Assembly (NCBI RefSeq): GCF_019511525.1
Contig: NZ_JAEUAT010000002.1
Span: forward strand, 310,001 to 374,000
DNA length: 64,000 nt
DNA from: Rhizobium cauense
GTDB taxonomy: Bacteria > Pseudomonadota > Alphaproteobacteria > Rhizobiales > Rhizobiaceae
Direction: 5' to 3'
A program made the translations under genes and the position numbers. The notes beneath the pieces were generated by a model. That model was not told the DNA's origin and made no database searches. It saw only the letters and a program-made list of their open reading frames with translations. The number at the start of each line of letters is the position of its first letter. Position 1 is the first letter of the stretch. Below are positions 19,105-29,379 of the stretch, in pieces.

Positions 19105-19725
19105 ATGGAATTCAACGTCAAGACCCTCGAGGGAAAAGACGCAGGGAAGGTTTCTCTTTCTGACGCGATTTTCGGCCTCGAGCCCCGCGAAGACATTCTT
19201 GCCCGCGTCATCCGCTGGCAGCTTGCCAAGAAGCAGCAGGGCACGCACCAGGCAAAGGGCCGCGCGGACGTTTCGCGCACCGGTGCCAAGATGTACAAGC
19301 AGAAGGGTACGGGCCGCGCTCGTCACCATTCGGCTCGTGCTCCGCAGTTCCGCGGCGGTGGTAAGGCTCACGGCCCGGTTGCTCGCAGCCATGAACACGA
19401 CCTTCCCAAGAAGGTTCGCGCTCTCGGCCTGCGTCACGCCCTCTCGGCCAAGCTGAAGTCCGACGATGTCATCATCATCGACAGCCTGGTCGCTGCAGAA
19501 GCAAAGACCAAGGCACTGGCATCGGTTTTCGAGACGCTCGGCCTGACCAATGCGCTCTTCATCGGTGGCGCTGAACTTGATGGCAACTTCAAGCTCGCAG
19601 CTCAGAACATCCCGAACATCGATGTTCTGCCGATCCAGGGCATCAACGTTTACGACATCGTGCGCCGCGGCAAGCTCGTGCTTTCCAAGGCTGCCGTCGA
19701 AGCTCTAGAGGAGCGTTTCAAGTGA
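19105..19725 (+). CDS. rplD: 50S ribosomal protein L4
   Basis: L4 lines the polypeptide exit tunnel and in some bacteria represses the S10 operon. The 206-residue product has the tunnel loop region with [21 protein letters not shown] (about 60-80) intact. ATG 19105 follows GGGAGCC, 13 bases after rplC. It overlaps rplW by 4 bases (GTGA), indicating translational coupling. Confidence 0.96.
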   Translation: MEFNVKTLEGKDAGKVSLSDAIFGLEPREDILARVIRWQLAKKQQGTHQAKGRADVSRTGAKMYKQKGTGRARHHSARAPQFRGGGKAHGPVARSHEHDLPKKVRALGLRHALSAKLKSDDVIIIDSLVAAEAKTKALASVFETLGLTNALFIGGAELDGNFKLAAQNIPNIDVLPIQGINVYDIVRRGKLVLSKAAVEALEERFK

Positions 19726-20015
19726 CCGACCTTCGCCACTATGATGTGATCGTCTCGCCGGCGATCACCGAAAAGTCCACGCTGGTATCGGAAAACAACC
19801 AGGTTGTTTTCAACGTCGCCAAGAAGGCGTCGAAGCCGGAAATCAAGGCTGCAGTCGAGGCGCTGTTCGGCGTCAAGGTCACGGCCGTCAACACGCTGCT
19901 CCGCAAGGGCAAGACCAAGCGTTTTAAGGGTTTTGTCGGCAAGCAGCAGGACGTGAAGAAGGCTGTCGTAACGCTGGCTGAAGGCCAGACGATCGACGTC
20001 TCCACCGGTCTCTGA
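19722..20015 (+). CDS. rplW: 50S ribosomal protein L23
   Basis: L23 lies at the tunnel exit and is the docking point for trigger factor and SRP. The product is 97 residues. The start is a GTG overlapping the rplD stop, with GAGGAG inside rplD as its ribosome-binding site. The long loop [17 protein letters not shown] (about 65-82) is conserved. rplB follows after 11 bases. Confidence 0.95.
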   Translation: MTDLRHYDVIVSPAITEKSTLVSENNQVVFNVAKKASKPEIKAAVEALFGVKVTAVNTLLRKGKTKRFKGFVGKQQDVKKAVVTLAEGQTIDVSTGL

Positions 20016-20026
20016 GGAATAAAACA

Positions 20027-20863
20027 ATGGCATTGAAAACATTCAATCCTACGACCCCGAGCCAGCGTCAGCTGGTCATCGTCGACCGTTCTGGCCTCTA
20101 CAAGGGCAAGCCGGTCAAGGCGCTGACGGAAGGTCTGACCAAGAGCGGCGGTCGTAACAACCTCGGCCGTATCACTGCCCGCTTCATCGGCGGCGGTCAC
20201 AAGCGTACCTATCGTCTGGTCGACTTCAAGCGTCGCAAGTTCGACGTTGAAGGCACGGTCGAGCGTATCGAATACGATCCGAACCGCACCGCGTTCATCG
20301 CGCTCGTATCCTACGCCGACGGCGAACAGGCCTACATCCTCGCTCCGCAGCGCCTTGCTGCCGGCGACAAGGTCATCTCCTCGGAGAAGGCTGTCGACGT
20401 GAAGCCCGGCAACACCATGCCGCTGCAATACATCCCGGTCGGCTCCATCATCCACAACGTGGAAATGAAGCCGGGCAAGGGTGGTCAGATCGCACGTTCG
20501 GCTGGCGGTTACGCACAGCTCGTCGGTCGCGACCAGGGTATGGCGATCCTTCGCCTGAACTCTGGCGAACAGCGCCTCGTGCACGGCACCTGCCTTGCTT
20601 CGATCGGTGCGGTTTCGAACCCGGATCACGCCAACATCAACGACGGCAAGGCCGGTCGTACGGTTTGGCGCGGCAAGCGTCCGCATAACCGCGGTGTTGT
20701 CATGAACCCTGTTGACCATCCGCACGGCGGTGGTGAAGGCCGTACCTCTGGTGGTCGTCACCCGGTTACTCCGTGGGGCAAGCCGACCAAGGGCAAGCGC
20801 ACGCGGTCGAACAAGTCGACCGACAAGATGATCATGCGCTCGCGTCATCAGCGTAAGAAGTAA
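20027..20863 (+). CDS. rplB: 50S ribosomal protein L2
   Basis: L2 is needed for subunit association and lies near the peptidyl-transferase centre. The 278-residue product carries the signature [20 protein letters not shown] (about 226-245) with the conserved histidine. The ribosome-binding site GAGGAATAAA overlaps the end of rplW. rpsS starts 15 bases downstream. Confidence 0.97.
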   Translation: MALKTFNPTTPSQRQLVIVDRSGLYKGKPVKALTEGLTKSGGRNNLGRITARFIGGGHKRTYRLVDFKRRKFDVEGTVERIEYDPNRTAFIALVSYADGEQAYILAPQRLAAGDKVISSEKAVDVKPGNTMPLQYIPVGSIIHNVEMKPGKGGQIARSAGGYAQLVGRDQGMAILRLNSGEQRLVHGTCLASIGAVSNPDHANINDGKAGRTVWRGKRPHNRGVVMNPVDHPHGGGEGRTSGGRHPVTPWGKPTKGKRTRSNKSTDKMIMRSRHQRKK

Positions 20864-20878
20864 GAGAGGAAGTCTCCA

Positions 20879-21157
20879 ATGGCTCGTTCAGTTTGGAAAG
20901 GTCCGTTCGTTGACGGCTATCTTCTCACGAAGGCTGAGAAGGTACGCGAAGGCGGACGTGCAGAAGTAATCAAGACGTGGAGCCGTCGCTCCACGATCCT
21001 GCCGCAGTTTGTCGGACTGACGTTCGGCGTCTACAACGGCAGCAAGCATGTTCCGGTCAGCGTCAATGAAGACATGGTCGGTCACAAGTTCGGTGAATTC
21101 TCTCCGACCCGGACCTACTACGGTCACGGCGCGGACAAGAAGGCAAAGAGGAAGTAA
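20879..21157 (+). CDS. rpsS: 30S ribosomal protein S19
   Basis: S19 binds 16S rRNA in the 30S head with S13. The 92-residue product begins [15 protein letters not shown] and carries the usual [18 protein letters not shown]-terminal signature (about residue 66 onward). GAGAGGAAG precedes ATG 20879. rplV starts two bases after its stop. Confidence 0.96.
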   Translation: MARSVWKGPFVDGYLLTKAEKVREGGRAEVIKTWSRRSTILPQFVGLTFGVYNGSKHVPVSVNEDMVGHKFGEFSPTRTYYGHGADKKAKRK

Positions 21158-21159
21158 CA

Positions 21160-21549
21160 ATGGGCAAGGCAAAAGCCGAACGCCGGCTGAAGGACAACGA
21201 GGCACAAGCAGTCGCCCGTACGCTCCGCGTCAGCCCACAGAAGCTCAACCTGGTTGCTGCGGTTATCCGCGGCAAGAAGGTTGATCGTGCACTCGCTGAG
21301 CTGGAATTCTCCCGCAAGCGTATCGCAGGCGCCGTCAAGAAGACGCTCGAGTCTGCGATCGCAAACGCCGAGAACAACCACGATCTCGACGTAGACTCGC
21401 TCGTCGTGGCAGAAGCCTATGTTGGCAAGTCGATCGTCATGAAGCGTTTCCACGCTCGTGGCCGTGGCCGTGCATCTCGCATCGAGAAGCCGTTCGCGCA
21501 CCTCACGATCGTTGTCCGCGAAGTGCAGGCACAAGAGGAGGCCGCATAA
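21160..21549 (+). CDS. rplV: 50S ribosomal protein L22
   Basis: L22 contributes the beta-hairpin at the tunnel constriction that macrolides and arrest peptides contact. The 129-residue product has the hairpin region [21 protein letters not shown] (about 91-110) and ends in an EEAA tail. Its stop overlaps the rpsC start by one base (TAATG). Confidence 0.96.
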   Translation: MGKAKAERRLKDNEAQAVARTLRVSPQKLNLVAAVIRGKKVDRALAELEFSRKRIAGAVKKTLESAIANAENNHDLDVDSLVVAEAYVGKSIVMKRFHARGRGRASRIEKPFAHLTIVVREVQAQEEAA

Positions 21550-22268
21550 TGGGTCAGAAAATTAATCCAATCGGTTTCCGTCTTGGCATCAACCGTACCT
21601 GGGATAGCCGCTGGTTCGCGGACAATGCCGAGTACGGCCAGCTGCTGCACGAAGACCTGAAGATGCGCAAGTTCGTCATGAGCGAACTGAAGCAGGCCGG
21701 TATCGCCAAGGTGGTTATCGAGCGTCCGCACAAGAAGTGCCGCGTTACGATCCACTCGGCTCGTCCGGGCCTGATCATCGGCAAGAAGGGCGCAGACATC
21801 GACAAGCTCCGCAAGAAGCTGTCGGAGATGACGAATTCCGAAACGCACCTCAACATCGTTGAAGTTCGCAAGCCGGAAGTCGACGCTACGCTCGTCGCAC
21901 AGTCGATTGCTCAGCAGCTCGAGCGTCGTGTTGCTTTCCGTCGCGCCATGAAGCGTGCCGTTCAGTCTGCAATGCGTCTTGGCGCGGAAGGCATCAAGAT
22001 CACCTGCGCAGGCCGTCTCGGCGGTGCTGAAATCGCTCGTACGGAATGGTACCGCGAAGGTCGCGTTCCGCTGCACACGCTGCGCGCTGACATCGACTAC
22101 GGCACGGCTGAAGCGGAAACCGCTTTCGGCATCTGCGGCATCAAGGTTTGGATCTTCAAGGGCGAAATCCTTGAGCACGATCCGATGGCCTCCGAGCGCC
22201 GCGCACTCGAGGGTGACGCTCAGGGTCCGGCAAGCCGTGATCGCGATCGTCGCCGCGACAACGCTTAA
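21549..22268 (+). CDS. rpsC: 30S ribosomal protein S3
   Basis: S3 lines the mRNA entry channel and has helicase activity together with S4 and S5. The 239-residue product has the KH-domain GxxG-type loop in [17 protein letters not shown] (about 74-90) and the arginine-rich C-terminal tail [11 protein letters not shown]. It starts at the ATG overlapping the rplV stop. rplP lies 36 bases downstream. Confidence 0.97.
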   Translation: MGQKINPIGFRLGINRTWDSRWFADNAEYGQLLHEDLKMRKFVMSELKQAGIAKVVIERPHKKCRVTIHSARPGLIIGKKGADIDKLRKKLSEMTNSETHLNIVEVRKPEVDATLVAQSIAQQLERRVAFRRAMKRAVQSAMRLGAEGIKITCAGRLGGAEIARTEWYREGRVPLHTLRADIDYGTAEAETAFGICGIKVWIFKGEILEHDPMASERRALEGDAQGPASRDRDRRRDNA

Positions 22269-22304
22269 TAGCGTTGGTGGCAGATAAGTTCGGAGAATAA
22301 GAAA

Positions 22305-22718
22305 ATGTTGCAGCCAAAGCGTACCAAGTACCGCAAGCAATTTAAGGGCCGCATCAAGGGCGTCGCCAAGGGTGGTTCTGACCTGGCCTTCGGCGAATTC
22401 GGCCTTAAGGCTCAGGAGCCGAACCGCGTGAATGCACGCGAGATCGAAGCGGCACGCCGCGCGATCACGCGTTACATGAAGCGCGCCGGCCGTGTGTGGA
22501 TCCGCGTGTTCCCGGATGTTCCGGTGACCGCAAAGCCGACCGAAGTCCGTATGGGTAAGGGCAAGGGCTCTGTCGAATACTGGGCATGCAAGGTCAAGCC
22601 AGGCCGTATGATGTTCGAAATCGACGGCGTCAGCGAAGAAATCGCTCGCGAAGCGCTTCGCCTCGGCTCTGCCAAGCTCTCGGTCAAGACGCGCTTCGTT
22701 CAGCGCATTGCAGAGTAA
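22305..22718 (+). CDS. rplP: 50S ribosomal protein L16
   Basis: L16 helps position tRNA in the A site and is one of the last proteins to assemble. The 137-residue product begins [16 protein letters not shown], the strict family start, and retains the [17 protein letters not shown] segment (about 82-98). The Shine-Dalgarno is GGAGAATAAG. rpmC begins 12 bases later. Confidence 0.97.
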   Translation: MLQPKRTKYRKQFKGRIKGVAKGGSDLAFGEFGLKAQEPNRVNAREIEAARRAITRYMKRAGRVWIRVFPDVPVTAKPTEVRMGKGKGSVEYWACKVKPGRMMFEIDGVSEEIAREALRLGSAKLSVKTRFVQRIAE

Positions 22719-22730
22719 GGAGCAAGGCAG

Positions 22731-22931
22731 ATGAAAGCCGAAGAAGTACGCGGCCTCACGGCCGATCAGCTCAAGGACAAGCTCGCCGACCTGAAGAAGG
22801 AGCAGTTCAACCTGCGCTTCCAGAAGGCAACCGGTCAGCTGGAAAAGTCCTCGCGCATCAACGAAGTCCGCAAGGACATCGCCCGCGTGAAAACCATTGC
22901 CCGCCAGAAGGCGGCAGAAGCAAAGGCGTAA
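22731..22931 (+). CDS. rpmC: 50S ribosomal protein L29
   Basis: L29 is a two-helix protein near the tunnel exit. The 66-residue product has the usual [14 protein letters not shown] start and the [26 protein letters not shown] signature (about 28-52). GGAGCAAGGC precedes ATG 22731. rpsQ starts 11 bases after the stop. Confidence 0.96.
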   Translation: MKAEEVRGLTADQLKDKLADLKKEQFNLRFQKATGQLEKSSRINEVRKDIARVKTIARQKAAEAKA

Positions 22932-22942
22932 AGGAAAACATC

Positions 22943-23182
22943 ATGCCGAAGCGCATTCTGCAGGGCGTTGTCGTTGGCGACAAGAACGAGAAGACTGTCG
23001 TAGTTCGCGTTGAGCGTCGTTTCGCTCACCCGCTGCTCCAGAAGACCGTTCGTCGTTCCAAGAAGTACAAGGCCCACGACGAAAACAATCAGTACAAGAT
23101 CGGCGATACCGTATCCATCGAGGAATGCGCGCCGATCTCGAAGGACAAGCGCTGGACGGTCGTTGCCGCCCAGGCAAAGTAA
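22943..23182 (+). CDS. rpsQ: 30S ribosomal protein S17
   Basis: S17 is an OB-fold primary binder of 16S rRNA. The 79-residue product has the family pattern [31 protein letters not shown] (about 17-47). The ORF is open far upstream through rplP and rpmC, but ATG 22943 with AAAGGAAAACATC matches the family start MPKRILQG. It is the last gene before two hairpins that mark the S10/spc boundary. Confidence 0.96.
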   Translation: MPKRILQGVVVGDKNEKTVVVRVERRFAHPLLQKTVRRSKKYKAHDENNQYKIGDTVSIEECAPISKDKRWTVVAAQAK

Positions 23183-23183
23183 G

Positions 23184-23268
23184 AATTTCTCGCGAGGCCT
23201 TGCGTCTCGCGAAAATTTCTGTATGAAGCAGCGTCAGAACGCTCGTTCGTCGGGCGTTCTTTTGCTTT
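23184..23268 (+). terminator. Two hairpins between rpsQ and rplN (S10/spc boundary)
   Basis: The first hairpin pairs TCTCGCGAG with CTCGCGA within 23184-23218 directly after rpsQ. The second, AGAACGCTCG (23236-23245) with CGGGCGTTCT (23251-23260), is followed by TTTGCTTT and looks like an intrinsic terminator. The remaining 175 bases before rplN presumably carry the spc promoter, which I could not pinpoint. The boundary falls where E. coli also splits the S10 and spc operons. Confidence 0.65.
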
Positions 23269-23443
23269 GAGCGCACGGAAGGTCCCCTTGGGGAAACCAC
23301 CCTGGCACGATCGATCCCGCGCTATTCAAGCTATGCCGTGTTTTCGCCTGCTCTCGTGGCAAGCGGCCGGCTGACAATTTTCATAAGCCGGGGAAGGGGG
23401 CGCTGAGCCCAACCATTCCGGTAAACCAAAAAGGCGACCTGAT

Positions 23444-23812
23444 ATGATTCAGATGCAAACAAACCTCGACGTGGCGGATAATTCCGGCGCACGTCGTGTC
23501 ATGTGCATCAAGGTGCTGGGCGGCTCGAAGCGCAAGTATGCCGGGATCGGCGACGTTATCGTCGTTTCGATCAAGGAAGCGATCCCGCGCGGCCGCGTGA
23601 AGAAGGGTGACGTGATGAAGGCGGTGGTTGTTCGTACCGCCAAGGAAATCCGTCGCGTTGATGGTTCCATCATCCGCTTCGACACGAATGCAGCAGTCCT
23701 CATCGACAACAAGAAAGAGCCGATCGGCACCCGTATCTTCGGACCGGTTCCGCGCGAACTTCGCGCCAAGAACCACATGAAGATCATCTCGCTGGCTCCC
23801 GAAGTACTGTAA
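23444..23812 (+). CDS. rplN: 50S ribosomal protein L14
   Basis: L14 lies at the subunit interface and binds the RsfS silencing factor. The 122-residue product starts [24 protein letters not shown], the invariant family start, and ends LAPEVL. It is the first gene of the spc cluster and is followed 12 bases later by rplX. Confidence 0.97.
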   Translation: MIQMQTNLDVADNSGARRVMCIKVLGGSKRKYAGIGDVIVVSIKEAIPRGRVKKGDVMKAVVVRTAKEIRRVDGSIIRFDTNAAVLIDNKKEPIGTRIFGPVPRELRAKNHMKIISLAPEVL

Positions 23813-23824
23813 GGAGCGCGAACG

Positions 23825-24127
23825 ATGCAAAAGATTCGTAAGGGCGACAAGGTCGTCATGCTCGCAGGCAAGGACAAGGGCCGTACCGGCGAAGTCCTCC
23901 AGGTTCTGCCTAAGGAAGATCGTGCCGTTGTTCGTGGCATCAACGTCGTAAAGCGCCACCAGCGCCAGACGCAGAGCCAGGAAGCCGGCATCATCAGCAA
24001 GGAAGCCGCGGTTCACCTCTCTAACGTTGCAATCGTCGACAAAGACGGCAAGCCGACCCGCGTCGGTTTCAAGGTTGTTGACGGCAAGAAGGTCCGTGTA
24101 GCTAAGCGTTCCGGTGAGGTGATCTGA
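23825..24127 (+). CDS. rplX: 50S ribosomal protein L24
   Basis: L24 is an assembly initiator with a KOW domain. The 100-residue product has the KOW segment [21 protein letters not shown] near its N-terminus and the [10 protein letters not shown] signature near residue 75. AAGGAGCGAACG precedes the start. The stop overlaps the rplE start by one base (TGATGG). Confidence 0.95.
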   Translation: MQKIRKGDKVVMLAGKDKGRTGEVLQVLPKEDRAVVRGINVVKRHQRQTQSQEAGIISKEAAVHLSNVAIVDKDGKPTRVGFKVVDGKKVRVAKRSGEVI

Positions 24128-24684
24128 TGGCTGAGGCAAAGTACGAGCCGCGGCTCAAGAAGGAATACGTCGAGCGCATCCGTAAGGCTATGCAGGAGAA
24201 GTTCTCCTACGCCAACGAGATGATGATCCCGAAGCTCGACAAGATCGTAATCAACATGGGTGTTGGTGAAGCAACGGCTGATTCGAAGAAGCCGACTGTT
24301 GCTGCTGCCGACCTGGCCGCCATTGCTGGCCAGAAGCCGGTCATCACCCGTGCACGCAACTCCATCGCTGGCTTCAAGGTCCGCGAGCAGATGCCGATCG
24401 GCGCAAAGGTCACCCTGCGCGGCGCTCGCATGTACGAGTTCCTGGACCGCCTCGTGAACATCGCGCTTCCGCGCGTTCGCGACTTCCGCGGCCTGAACCC
24501 GAAAAGCTTTGACGGCCGTGGCAACTTCGCCATGGGCATCAAGGAGCACATTGTGTTCCCTGAGATCAACTACGACAAGGTTGATCAGATGTGGGGCATG
24601 GACATCATCGTTTGCACGACGGCAACGAAGGACGACGAAGCACGGGCTCTCCTGACAGAGTTCAACTTCCCGTTCCGTCAGTAA
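24127..24684 (+). CDS. rplE: 50S ribosomal protein L5
   Basis: L5 binds 5S rRNA and contacts P-site tRNA and S13. The 185-residue product has the family segments [12 protein letters not shown] (about 37-48) and the C-terminal [19 protein letters not shown]. It starts on the base shared with the rplX stop, so translation is coupled. rpsN follows after 32 bases. Confidence 0.96.
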   Translation: MAEAKYEPRLKKEYVERIRKAMQEKFSYANEMMIPKLDKIVINMGVGEATADSKKPTVAAADLAAIAGQKPVITRARNSIAGFKVREQMPIGAKVTLRGARMYEFLDRLVNIALPRVRDFRGLNPKSFDGRGNFAMGIKEHIVFPEINYDKVDQMWGMDIIVCTTATKDDEARALLTEFNFPFRQ

Positions 24685-24716
24685 CCGTAACGACGAGCGT
24701 AGAAAAGGAACCGCAC

Positions 24717-25022
24717 ATGGCGAAGACAAGCGCAGTTGAAAAGAACAAGCGCCGCCGTACTACGGTCGCTAACCAGGCTGCCAAGCGCGCAGCTCTGAAG
24801 GCGATCATCATGAACCAGGCTCTTCCGATCGAAGAGCGGTTCAAGGCCTCGATCAAGCTGGCATCCCTGCCGCGCGATGGATCCAAGACCCGCATTCGCA
24901 ACCGTTGCGAAGTATCGGGCCGTCCGCGCGCGTACTACCGCAAACTGCGCATGTCGCGTATCGCGCTGCGTGAACTCGGCAATCTCGGCAAGGTGCCGGG
25001 TATCGTCAAGTCGAGCTGGTAA
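24717..25022 (+). CDS. rpsN: 30S ribosomal protein S14
   Basis: S14 is a 30S head protein. The 101-residue product is the long, zinc-independent form: it has one cysteine in [16 protein letters not shown] and lacks the two CxxC pairs of the short form. ATG 24717 follows AAAAGGAACCG; longer in-frame starts overlap rplE. rpsH is 12 bases downstream. Confidence 0.96.
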   Translation: MAKTSAVEKNKRRRTTVANQAAKRAALKAIIMNQALPIEERFKASIKLASLPRDGSKTRIRNRCEVSGRPRAYYRKLRMSRIALRELGNLGKVPGIVKSSW

Positions 25023-25034
25023 GGAGCAGGTTAG

Positions 25035-25433
25035 ATGACAATGACTGATCCGTTGGGCGATATGCTCACTCGCATCCGTAACGGCGCTTCTCGCCGCAAG
25101 TCGTCGGTTTCGACGCCTGCTTCGAAGCTCCGTGCACGTGTTCTCGATGTTCTGCAGTCTGAAGGCTACATCCGTGGCTACTCCGTTGTCGATTTCGGCA
25201 ATGGCAAGTCTGAGCTCAACATCGAACTCAAGTACTATGAAGGCGCATCGGTGATCCGTGAGATCGGCCGTGTGTCTAAGCCGGGCCGCCGGGTTTATGT
25301 CTCGGTCAAGTCCATTCCGCAGGTCGCGAACGGCCTCGGCATCACCATCCTTTCGACACCGAAGGGCGTGATGGCCGATCACCAGGCTCGCGAACAGAAC
25401 GTTGGTGGCGAGGTTCTTTGCTCGGTCTTCTAA
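25035..25433 (+). CDS. rpsH: 30S ribosomal protein S8
   Basis: S8 binds the central domain of 16S rRNA and in E. coli represses the spc operon. The 132-residue product starts [17 protein letters not shown] and has the [23 protein letters not shown] signature at the C-terminus. A second ATG two codons in is also possible. AAGGAGCAGG is the ribosome-binding site. Confidence 0.96.
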   Translation: MTMTDPLGDMLTRIRNGASRRKSSVSTPASKLRARVLDVLQSEGYIRGYSVVDFGNGKSELNIELKYYEGASVIREIGRVSKPGRRVYVSVKSIPQVANGLGITILSTPKGVMADHQAREQNVGGEVLCSVF

Positions 25434-25475
25434 GACTGAGCATCGATCTCCATAGCGAACAGACAGGATTGAAAA

Positions 25476-26009
25476 ATGTCTCGTATCGGTAAAAAGCCCG
25501 TTCAGGTGCCTGCTGGGATCACGGCTACGGTCGATGGCCAGAAGGTGTCCGCAAAGGGCCCAAAGGGTGAGCTGTTCTTCGTCGCAAACGACGAAATCGG
25601 CGTTAAGCTCGAAAACAATGCGGTTGTCGTAACGCCGCTCGGCAACTCGAAGGGCGCTCGATCCAAGTGGGGCATGTCCCGCACGATGATCGAGAACATC
25701 TTCAAGGGTGTTAAGGACGGCTTTGAGCGCAAGCTCGAAATCAACGGCGTTGGTTACCGCGCGTCGCTTCAGGGCAAGAACCTGCAGCTGGCACTCGGCT
25801 TCAGCCATGACGTTGTTTATGAGCCGCCGCAGGGCATCACGATTGCTGTGCCGAAGCCGACGGAAATCGTCATTTCCGGCATCAACAAGCAGCAGGTCGG
25901 CCAGGTTGCCGCTGAAATCCGCGAATACCGCGGTCCTGAGCCTTACAAGGGCAAGGGCGTCAAGTATGCCGAAGAGCGGATTGTCCGCAAAGAAGGCAAG
26001 AAGAAGTAA
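25476..26009 (+). CDS. rplF: 50S ribosomal protein L6
   Basis: L6 lies near the factor-binding site below the L12 stalk. The 177-residue product has the two repeated L6 folds and the C-terminal signature [21 protein letters not shown] (about 147-168). It starts MSRIGKKPV, the family norm. rplR follows after 12 bases. Confidence 0.96.
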   Translation: MSRIGKKPVQVPAGITATVDGQKVSAKGPKGELFFVANDEIGVKLENNAVVVTPLGNSKGARSKWGMSRTMIENIFKGVKDGFERKLEINGVGYRASLQGKNLQLALGFSHDVVYEPPQGITIAVPKPTEIVISGINKQQVGQVAAEIREYRGPEPYKGKGVKYAEERIVRKEGKKK

Positions 26010-26021
26010 GGATCACGCGAA

Positions 26022-26384
26022 ATGGCTAGCAGGAAAGAAGCACTTGCACGTCGTGCCAACCGCGTGCGCCGTCATCTCAAGTCGGTGGCCAATGGCCGTC
26101 CGCGCCTGTCGGTTCATCGCTCCTCGAAGAACATCTATGTTCAGGTCATTGACGATGTTGCCGGCAAGACGCTCGCGTCCGCCTCGACTCTCGACAAGGA
26201 TCTGCGCGGTTCTCTGAAGACCGGTGCTGACACCGCAGCAGCTGCCCTCGTCGGCAAGCTCGTTGCAGAGCGCGCAAAGAAGGCAGGCGTCAACGAGGTC
26301 GTATTCGACCGCGGCGCCTTCATCTACCACGGCCGCATCAAGGCCCTGGCAGACGCAGCCCGCGAAGGCGGTCTGTCCTTCTAA
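26022..26384 (+). CDS. rplR: 50S ribosomal protein L18
   Basis: L18 binds 5S rRNA with L5. The 120-residue product has the [20 protein letters not shown] segment (about 27-46) and ends with the family tail [22 protein letters not shown]-rich hairpin at 26392-26422 separates it from rpsE. Confidence 0.96.
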   Translation: MASRKEALARRANRVRRHLKSVANGRPRLSVHRSSKNIYVQVIDDVAGKTLASASTLDKDLRGSLKTGADTAAAALVGKLVAERAKKAGVNEVVFDRGAFIYHGRIKALADAAREGGLSF

Positions 26385-26391
26385 TAAAGTT

Positions 26392-26422
26392 TCCGGCCGG
26401 ATGCCTTGAGGCGCCGGCCGGA
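26392..26422 (+). other. Perfect GC hairpin between rplR and rpsE
   Basis: TCCGGCCGG (26392-26400) pairs with CCGGCCGGA (26414-26422), extended by an inner GCC/GGC pair. There is no T-tract. It sits 8 bases past the rplR stop in a 132-base gap, unusually long inside the spc cluster. Likely an RNA stability or spacing element. Confidence 0.5.
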
Positions 26423-26516
26423 TATCACCGGACCGCAGGCGTCCCAAAAAGGGGAGGCCGACGCGGTCCTCATTTTGTTTGCCGATTGCACCCGGAAAAG
26501 AAAAAGGAAGAGGACA

Positions 26517-27086
26517 ATGGCACAGGAAAGAAGGCCGCAGCGGGAAGACCGCCAGGCCCGTGAAGAGCGCGATAGCGAATTCGTCGACAAGCTGGTCGCG
26601 ATTAACCGCGTTGCTAAGGTTGTTAAGGGTGGCCGCCGTTTCGGCTTCGCCGCTCTCGTCGTCGTCGGCGACCAGAAGGGCCGCGTTGGCTTTGGTCACG
26701 GCAAGGCACGCGAAGTGCCGGAAGCAATCCGCAAGGCGACTGAAGCTGCCAAGCGCGATCTGATCTTCGTACCGCTGCGTGACGGCCGTACGCTGCATCA
26801 CGACGTCCATGGCCGCCATGGCGCCGGCAAGGTTCTGCTTCGTTCGGCCAAGGTCGGTACCGGTATCATCGCCGGTGGTCCGATGCGCGCCGTTTTCGAA
26901 ACGCTCGGCGTTCACGACGTTGTCGCCAAGTCGACCGGTTCCTCGAACCCCTACAACATGGTTCGCGCTACTTTCGACGCTCTCAAGCACCAGGTTCACC
27001 CGAAGGACATCGCAGCACAGCGCGGCATCAAGTATGCAACGCTTCAGGCTCGCCGTGCCGCTTCCGGCAACGCCTCTGAAGAATAA
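26517..27086 (+). CDS. rpsE: 30S ribosomal protein S5
   Basis: S5 supports translational accuracy at the mRNA entrance. The 189-residue product has the N-terminal dsRBD-like segment [33 protein letters not shown] (about 34-65) and ends SGNASEE. The in-frame extension to 26406 passes through the hairpin spacer; ATG 26517 follows GGAAGAGGAC. rpmD starts 14 bases later. Confidence 0.96.
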   Translation: MAQERRPQREDRQAREERDSEFVDKLVAINRVAKVVKGGRRFGFAALVVVGDQKGRVGFGHGKAREVPEAIRKATEAAKRDLIFVPLRDGRTLHHDVHGRHGAGKVLLRSAKVGTGIIAGGPMRAVFETLGVHDVVAKSTGSSNPYNMVRATFDALKHQVHPKDIAAQRGIKYATLQARRAASGNASEE

Positions 27087-27100
27087 GAGGAGTCTGACAG

Positions 27101-27310
27101 ATGGCTAAGGCTACCAAGAAGACTGAAGCGAAGACGGTTACTGTCGAACAGATCGGCAGCCCGATTCGCCGTCCTGATGTCCAGCAGCGCACGCTGATCG
27201 GCCTCGGACTTAACAAGATGCACCGTCGCCGCACGCTGGAAGATACCCCTTCCGTTCGTGGCATGATCCGTGCTGTCCAGCATCTCGTTCGCATCGTCGA
27301 CGAGAAGTAA
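27101..27310 (+). CDS. rpmD: 50S ribosomal protein L30
   Basis: L30 is a small ferredoxin-fold large-subunit protein. At 69 residues it carries about ten extra Lys/Thr-rich residues at the N-terminus compared with the roughly 60-residue enteric form; the core [26 protein letters not shown] is conserved. GAGGAGTCTGAC precedes the ATG. Confidence 0.95.
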   Translation: MAKATKKTEAKTVTVEQIGSPIRRPDVQQRTLIGLGLNKMHRRRTLEDTPSVRGMIRAVQHLVRIVDEK

Positions 27311-27325
27311 GCCGGGAGATTCGCT

Positions 27326-27799
27326 ATGAAACTCAATGAAATTAAAGACAACGAAGGTTCGACCCACAGCCGCAAGCGCCTCGGCCGCGGTATTGGTTCG
27401 GGCTCGGGTAAGACCGGTGGTCGCGGTGTGAAGGGTCAGAAGTCCCGTTCTGGCGTCGCGATCAACGGTTTCGAAGGCGGTCAGATGCCAATCTACCGTC
27501 GCCTGCCGAAGCGCGGCTTCAACAACATCTTCAAGGCCGACTTCGTTGTCGTGTCGCTGGAGCGTGTTCAGGCTGCGATCGACGCTGGCAAGCTCGACGC
27601 CAAGTCCACGGTTGATGCAGCGGCTCTCAAGGCTGCCGGCGTTATCCGTCGCGTCAAGGACGGTGTTCGTGTTCTCGCCGACGGCGAGCTGAAGGCAAAG
27701 GTCAAGTTCGAAGTTGCTGGCGCTTCCAAGCCGGCGATCGAAAAGATCGAAAAGGCTGGCGGTTCCGTCACGCTTCTTTCTGCCGCAGCTGCAGAGTAA
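27326..27799 (+). CDS. rplO: 50S ribosomal protein L15
   Basis: L15 is a late-assembly large-subunit protein. The 157-residue product has the Gly/Arg/Lys-rich N-terminus with [24 protein letters not shown] (about 19-42) and the conserved [18 protein letters not shown]. An intrinsic terminator lies 17 bases after its stop, separating it from secY. Confidence 0.96.
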   Translation: MKLNEIKDNEGSTHSRKRLGRGIGSGSGKTGGRGVKGQKSRSGVAINGFEGGQMPIYRRLPKRGFNNIFKADFVVVSLERVQAAIDAGKLDAKSTVDAAALKAAGVIRRVKDGVRVLADGELKAKVKFEVAGASKPAIEKIEKAGGSVTLLSAAAAE

Positions 27800-27815
27800 T
27801 TAATCTTATGATAAG

Positions 27816-27845
27816 TCGCCCGGGGTGCTTCACACCGGGCGATTT
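27816..27845 (+). terminator. Intrinsic terminator between rplO and secY
   Basis: TCGCCCGGGGTG (27816-27827) pairs with CACCGGGCGA (27833-27842) with one unpaired G, followed by TTTT. In E. coli secY belongs to the spc transcript; here a terminator plus a 190-base region precedes secY, so secY-adk may also have its own promoter, not clearly identifiable. Confidence 0.7.
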
Positions 27846-28038
27846 TGCTCCCATATGTGAGCCTCACAAAAACCGGCTGGACGCACGTGCGTCAGGGACG
27901 GTAGGACTAAACACAAGGGTGAGGCATAGGTTGCGTCCGCAATCCGTCCGAAGCCCGCTTTTGAATAATTCAGAATGCTGATTCCGGGTCCGGCACCTCG
28001 CTTGGCTTGAACCCGAAATTGGTAGCGCGGAGAATCGC

Positions 28039-29379
28039 ATGGCGTCTGCAGCGGAACAGTTGGCTTCCAACCTCAATTTTTCGACCTTCGCCAAAGCTGA
28101 GGATCTCAAGAAGCGCCTGTGGTTCACACTGGCAGCTCTCCTCGTTTACCGGCTGGGTACCCACATTCCGCTGCCGGGACTTAATCCAGAAGCTTATGCA
28201 CAGGCTTTCCGCGGCCAGGCAGGTGGCATTCTCGGCCTCTTCAACATGTTCTCCGGCGGCGCCGTCGAGCGTATGGCGATCTTCGCTCTCGGGATCATGC
28301 CCTACATCTCCGCGTCGATCATCGTTCAGCTGATGACCTCGGTTGTTCCTGCTCTCGAAAACCTGAAGAAGGAAGGCGAGCAGGGCCGCAAGATCATCAA
28401 CCAGTATACCCGATACGCAACGGTTCTCCTTGGCGCTCTGCAGGCCTATGGCATTTCGGTCGGTCTCGAGAGCGGCAACGGCCTCGTGGTTGATCCTGGC
28501 ATCTTCTTCCGCATCTCGACTGTCATCACGCTGCTTGGCGGCACGATGTTCCTGATGTGGCTTGGCGAGCAGATCACCTCGCGTGGTATCGGCAACGGCA
28601 TTTCGCTTATCATCTTCGCGGGCATCGCCGCCGGCCTCCCGAGCGCCTTGGCAGGCACCCTTGAACTGGGCCGTACAGGCGCGCTGTCAACGACACTGAT
28701 TCTCGCTGTCATTGTGATTGCGATTGCGGTCATTGCGATCATCGTTTTCGTCGAGCGCGCGCAGCGTCGTCTTCTGATCCAGTATCCGAAGCGCCAGGTC
28801 GGCAACCGGATGTTCCAGGGCGACACGTCGCACCTGCCGCTGAAGCTCAACACCTCGGGCGTGATACCGGCTATCTTTGCATCTTCGTTGTTGCTGCTGC
28901 CTGCCACCATTGCTGGCTTTGCGAATACGACGAACCTGCCCAGCTGGGCGACGTCGATCGTTGCCGCGCTTGGACACGGCCAGCCGCTGTATATGCTGCT
29001 CTACGCGCTGTTGATCGCCTTCTTCGCGTTCTTCTATACGGCTATCGTTTTCAATCCGAAGGATACTGCCGACAATCTGAAGAAGCACGGCGGCTTCATT
29101 CCGGGCATTCGCCCGGGCGAGCGGACCGCAGAATACATCGACTACGTGCTGACGCGCATTACCGTGATCGGTGCGCTCTACCTGGTCTTCGTTTGCATTC
29201 TGCCCGAAATTCTTGTGTCGCAAACGGGGATTCCGTTGGCCCTCGGTGGAACTTCGCTGTTGATTGTGGTTAGCGTGACTCTCGATACGGTGGCGCAGAT
29301 TCAGGGCCATCTGATCGCACAGCAGTACGAAGGCCTGATCAAGAAATCGAAGTTGCGTGGAGGAAAGAGGGGGCGATGA
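28039..29379 (+). CDS. secY: Preprotein translocase subunit SecY
   Basis: SecY is the channel-forming subunit of the Sec translocon. The 446-residue product has about ten membrane segments, starting with the conserved [24 protein letters not shown] block (about 25-48) that includes the plug-proximal TM1, and later [18 protein letters not shown]. It lies downstream of a terminator and overlaps adk by 4 bases (ATGA), so SecY and Adk are translationally coupled. Confidence 0.97.
   Translation: MASAAEQLASNLNFSTFAKAEDLKKRLWFTLAALLVYRLGTHIPLPGLNPEAYAQAFRGQAGGILGLFNMFSGGAVERMAIFALGIMPYISASIIVQLMTSVVPALENLKKEGEQGRKIINQYTRYATVLLGALQAYGISVGLESGNGLVVDPGIFFRISTVITLLGGTMFLMWLGEQITSRGIGNGISLIIFAGIAAGLPSALAGTLELGRTGALSTTLILAVIVIAIAVIAIIVFVERAQRRLLIQYPKRQVGNRMFQGDTSHLPLKLNTSGVIPAIFASSLLLLPATIAGFANTTNLPSWATSIVAALGHGQPLYMLLYALLIAFFAFFYTAIVFNPKDTADNLKKHGGFIPGIRPGERTAEYIDYVLTRITVIGALYLVFVCILPEILVSQTGIPLALGGTSLLIVVSVTLDTVAQIQGHLIAQQYEGLIKKSKLRGGKRGR

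Noticed and set aside
23303-23318. TGGCACGA resembling a sigma-54 -24 element before rplN
   Set aside because: No GC dinucleotide occurs at the required 10-base distance, and ribosomal genes are not expected to use sigma-54.
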